A stretch of DNA of 8,127 nt from NCBI GenBank assembly GCA_018064565.1, contig JAGHVA010000259.1, positions 1 through 8,127 of the forward strand, given 5' to 3'. A program made the position numbers and the translations under genes. Source of the stretch: Candidatus Colimorpha onthohippi (GTDB lineage Bacteria; Bacteroidota; Bacteroidia; Bacteroidales; P3). The notes under the pieces were generated by a model. It saw only the letters and a program-made list of their open reading frames with translations, made no database searches and had not been told where the DNA came from. Shown piece after piece: positions 5,805-8,127 of the stretch (positions are counted from its first letter, which is position 1; each line of letters opens with the position of its first letter).

Positions 5805-6387
5805 GTATAATCTCTCGTTTGGGAATTTCCTTAACTACTTTTGCTGGGTTGCCTACTGCAATAGTCCAAGCTGGGATGTCTTTTGTAACAATAGAACCTG
5901 CACCAATTATAGCACCATCGCCTATCGTTACGCCAGGCATTATCAACGTTTCCATTCCCACCATCACTCCTTTCCCAATATGTACTTCACCTATTCTGTA
6001 GCCTAATTTAGCAGCATTATCACCAACACAATAACTCATCAAATCCCTTTGATGACATAAAATACGGCAACCACTAGTAATATGTGTATAATCACCAATA
6101 AAAATCATATCTGCATAACTTGTATCTATTCTAACATAATCGCCAAAAAAAGTATTCTTCCCGACATGGCATCCCATTTTACGAATAAGGATAGGACGAA
6201 GCTTTCTTGGAGCAAACGGCTCAAGGTAAAACCTATCAAGCATTTTCTCCAAATGCTTAAGATGGATGTTTTTAAAAAACTGCTTTATTACTCGCCATAA
6301 ACTTACATCCCCATATTCATCTTCAGAATAATTGAATCCAAATATTCTTAGTAGTTTATATGTAACACTTAATTGTTTATTATTCAT
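5797..6387 (-). CDS. Hexapeptide-repeat (left-handed beta-helix) acyltransferase
   Basis: A protein of 196 residues. The C-terminal two-thirds show the hexapeptide pattern of left-handed beta-helix acyltransferases (WcaF/Maa/NeuD-like): MGCHVGKNTFFGDYVRI (71-87), IFIGDYTHI (95-103), VHIGKGVMVG (135-144) and VTIGDGAIIGAGSIVTKDIP (153-172), closing with the common ending AVGNPAKVVKEIP (177-189). A candidate catalytic His is His112 in ILCHQRD. The first 60 residues are an extra helical, aromatic-rich extension that may help recognise the acceptor. The enzyme would transfer an acetyl or other acyl group from acyl-CoA to a sugar. Its start shares one base with the stop of the glycosyltransferase and its end overlaps the deacetylase start by eight bases. 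It is distinctly AT-rich, like the glycosyltransferase before it. Confidence 0.93.
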   Translation of the reverse strand: MNNKQLSVTYKLLRIFGFNYSEDEYGDVSLWRVIKQFFKNIHLKHLEKMLDRFYLEPFAPRKLRPILIRKMGCHVGKNTFFGDYVRIDTSYADMIFIGDYTHITSGCRILCHQRDLMSYCVGDNAAKLGYRIGEVHIGKGVMVGMETLIMPGVTIGDGAIIGAGSIVTKDIPAWTIAVGNPAKVVKEIPKREIIHE

Positions 6388-7277
6388 TATGATTTAATTT
6401 TACCCGCATACTCATTAGCCCAAGCAATAGCATTTTTTGGTGAATAAAAAAAGCATAATATTAACTCACTAATAGCATGCAAAAATACATGCATCTTAAA
6501 ATAGACAAAGAATAGAACTCCATGATACCTACATAACACTTGTCTTTTTTCTTTATTGTTCAAAAGATAGAAATATTTCTTTTTGTTGGCAATCAACAAT
6601 TTTTGTCCTGTAAGTTTCTTTGATCCAGTTGAGATTTGCTCTCCATCGTGTTGAAAATTCTTTATTAGAATTATTGGCAAATAACCAAATTTTGGTTTTG
6701 CATCAAGTGCCTTTTGCATCAATACATACTCTTGGCAAGATGGAATAACATCAAAACCACCTATCTTACGCAAAAAATCAGTTTTGAACATAAAAGTATT
6801 AGTTCCTGAAATGTGGTATAATAAGTGATTCCGAATTAATTCATCATTTGACATATTTTGTTTCAAATGCTGATGCTTAATTGAAACAAATTTACCCGTT
6901 TCATAATGATATGTTATACCATCCATCACACAGACTTCCCAATCGTTTTTTTGCATGGCTTCAACCTGCACTCTTAATCTATCTGGAAGATATATATCAT
7001 CATCATCTAAAAATGCAATATATTCACCTTTGGCCATTGCTATAGCAACATTTCTAGAACCAGCACCTCCAAGATTCTCTTGATTTTGAACATAGCGAAT
7101 TCTTGAATCAGAGAAAGATTTTATAACATCTTTCGTCAATGTTCTGTCTTTGGTTCCAACAGGATTGTCATCAACAATTATATACTCAAAATCAGTATAT
7201 GTTTGTGCCAATACTGATTCTATTGCATTCTTTAAATATTGATACCTCTTGTACGTCGGAGTTATTACCGTTATCAT
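6387..7277 (-). CDS. Family 2 (GT-A) glycosyltransferase
   Basis: A protein of 296 residues that would add a sugar from a nucleotide donor to the lipid-linked repeat unit on the cytosolic side. Family 2 hallmarks: ITVITPTYKR at the N-terminus (2-11), the nucleotide-binding EYIIVDDNP (31-39, Asp36/Asp37), ENLGGAGSRNVAI (67-79) and the metal-binding run IAFLDDDDIYLPDRL (87-101), a DxD motif. The C-terminal 60 residues are aromatic and hydrophobic (for example VLFFVYFKMHVFLHAI), likely membrane-attached rather than multi-span. Donor and acceptor cannot be told. It lies 15 bases after the dehydrogenase gene and overlaps the acyltransferase start by one base. The base composition is low in G+C: 17 of 60 in the sample 6421-6480 that I counted. 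Confidence 0.95.
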   Translation of the reverse strand: MITVITPTYKRYQYLKNAIESVLAQTYTDFEYIIVDDNPVGTKDRTLTKDVIKSFSDSRIRYVQNQENLGGAGSRNVAIAMAKGEYIAFLDDDDIYLPDRLRVQVEAMQKNDWEVCVMDGITYHYETGKFVSIKHQHLKQNMSNDELIRNHLLYHISGTNTFMFKTDFLRKIGGFDVIPSCQEYVLMQKALDAKPKFGYLPIILIKNFQHDGEQISTGSKKLTGQKLLIANKKKYFYLLNNKEKRQVLCRYHGVLFFVYFKMHVFLHAISELILCFFYSPKNAIAWANEYAGKIKS

Positions 7278-7292
7278 TTTTGAGAATTATGT

Positions 7293-8048
7293 TTATATAC
7301 GTTCCTCTTCTCCTCTAAAATGCACATTCAATTCATGCAAATGTTCCAACAATGTTCCAAGTGAAGACCCTTCCGTCATTTTTGCAAATGCATTCACGTC
7401 CTTGGGGAAACACTTACCACCATAGCCAAACCTTCCATCTGGACCTGGAACGTATGTGTGAGTATCGTTAATATACCCAGAAAGTAACATGCCAGTATGT
7501 ACCTTACGCCAGTCTCCACCCAATTTCTCACAATACTCACGACAAGCATTGAAGTATGTTACCTTGTATGCTCCAAATACATTATGCATATACTTGGTCA
7601 ATTCCGCCTCAAGAGGAGTCATTATGGCAAACTTCTTACCAACGAAAATCTTTGTAAGCAGTTCGTGTGCACCAGTAAACACCATAGTTTGTTTCTTAAA
7701 ATCTTCAATGTGTGTACGCTCTGTGAGAAACTCTGGCATATAACATACTTGATGACCAGTTTCATTTGAAAGCAATTCGCTTGTCCCTGGAAGAATAGTG
7801 GTACGGACAAATACAGGAACATTAGGAAGCTTACAAATAAGTTCCTTCATCAATGTCAAATTCTGAGTACCATCATCCTCAGTAGGCACATGTATCTGCA
7901 AGAATGCGATGTCAATATTACTAAGATCGTCGTTATAGCCCTTATAGGGGTCGCTGATAAAAAGTTTACACTCGGGATTGTTGTGTTCTAACCAATCTTT
8001 GAGAGCTCCGCCAACAAAACCACATCCAATAATACCTACATTAATCAT
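7293..8048 (-). CDS. Short UDP-glucose/GDP-mannose dehydrogenase-like protein
   Basis: A protein of 251 residues from the ATG at 8048; a TTG three codons earlier is possible but unlikely here. Family members oxidise C6 of a nucleotide sugar to the uronic acid with two NAD+. Visible: Rossmann GCGFVG (8-13) with Asp33 at the end of the second strand, FVRTTILPGT (80-89), MPEFLTER (104-111), the lysine in EAELTKYMHNVFGAYK (147-162, Lys152), and the catalytic Cys in FGYGGKCFPKD (207-217, Cys213). The protein ends 38 residues after the Cys, so the C-terminal nucleotide-sugar-binding domain of the usual 400-440-residue enzyme is absent, and the Cys also comes earlier than in typical members. The stop is clean and the next gene starts 15 bases on, so it looks like a compact form rather than fresh decay. 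Whether it still oxidises a UDP-sugar is open. It is the first gene of the run in this window; bases 8049-8127 upstream are AT-rich with no exact TAnnTTTG box on the minus strand. Confidence 0.9.
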   Translation of the reverse strand: MINVGIIGCGFVGGALKDWLEHNNPECKLFISDPYKGYNDDLSNIDIAFLQIHVPTEDDGTQNLTLMKELICKLPNVPVFVRTTILPGTSELLSNETGHQVCYMPEFLTERTHIEDFKKQTMVFTGAHELLTKIFVGKKFAIMTPLEAELTKYMHNVFGAYKVTYFNACREYCEKLGGDWRKVHTGMLLSGYINDTHTYVPGPDGRFGYGGKCFPKDVNAFAKMTEGSSLGTLLEHLHELNVHFRGEEERI

Positions 8049-8127
8049 ATAATTCAATTTTTGTTGTCAAAAAATTAAATAATTTTAACGACTTTCGAAC
8101 CGTTACAAAAAAAAACAATTTTGAAAT

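Noticed and set aside
8049..8127. A minus-strand promoter for the polysaccharide genes at the right edge.
   Set aside because: The region is AT-rich with T-runs but has no exact TAnnTTTG on the minus strand, and the window ends before the upstream context can be judged.

Overview
The window looks like chromosome of a Bacteroidales bacterium, most likely Prevotella, Bacteroides or a close relative. The grounds are two Bacteroidetes-type promoter -7 boxes (TAnnTTTG), AT-rich leaders without strong Shine-Dalgarno sequences, an AAA-ATPase-like/PD-(D/E)XK protein of a kind common in this phylum, a DUF6266-like protein, and a capsule/exopolysaccharide gene run. The species cannot be fixed from the sequence alone. 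There are no tRNA or rRNA genes, no transposase and no CRISPR array.

Left part (1-2313): an unrecognised 267-residue protein on the minus strand is divergent from a small helix-turn-helix (HTH) gene on the plus strand. The 200-base divergent region holds four copies of a CCGATA motif as two facing pairs, each pair about one helical turn apart, a candidate operator. The HTH gene carries a run of 12 C right after its start codon and a 10-bp tandem repeat at its end, so it is a candidate phase-variable gene. After a 288-base C-rich leader with its own -7 box comes a DUF6266-like gene, closed by a strong intrinsic terminator.

Middle part (2314-4057): a single transcription unit with its own promoter encodes a 534-residue AAA-ATPase-like protein fused to a PD-(D/E)XK nuclease-like domain. 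Its base composition is more AT-rich than the genes to its left. It converges on the next gene cluster with only 26 bases between them.

Right part (8048 down to 4084, all minus strand): six closely packed genes read as one surface-polysaccharide operon or its tail. In order of transcription they are a short UDP-sugar/GDP-mannose dehydrogenase-like protein, a family 2 glycosyltransferase, a hexapeptide-repeat acyltransferase, a PIG-L/LmbE-type deacetylase, an initiating undecaprenyl-phosphate sugar phosphotransferase, and a small protein with a lone helicase-associated domain. The dehydrogenase would oxidise a nucleotide sugar, the phosphotransferase would load the first sugar-phosphate on the lipid carrier, the glycosyltransferase would extend it, and the deacetylase and acyltransferase would modify N-acetyl or acyl groups. 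No polymerase or flippase is present, so the rest of the locus should lie outside the window, beyond 8127 or elsewhere. The glycosyltransferase and acyltransferase are much more AT-rich than the deacetylase and phosphotransferase, which suggests a mosaic locus.
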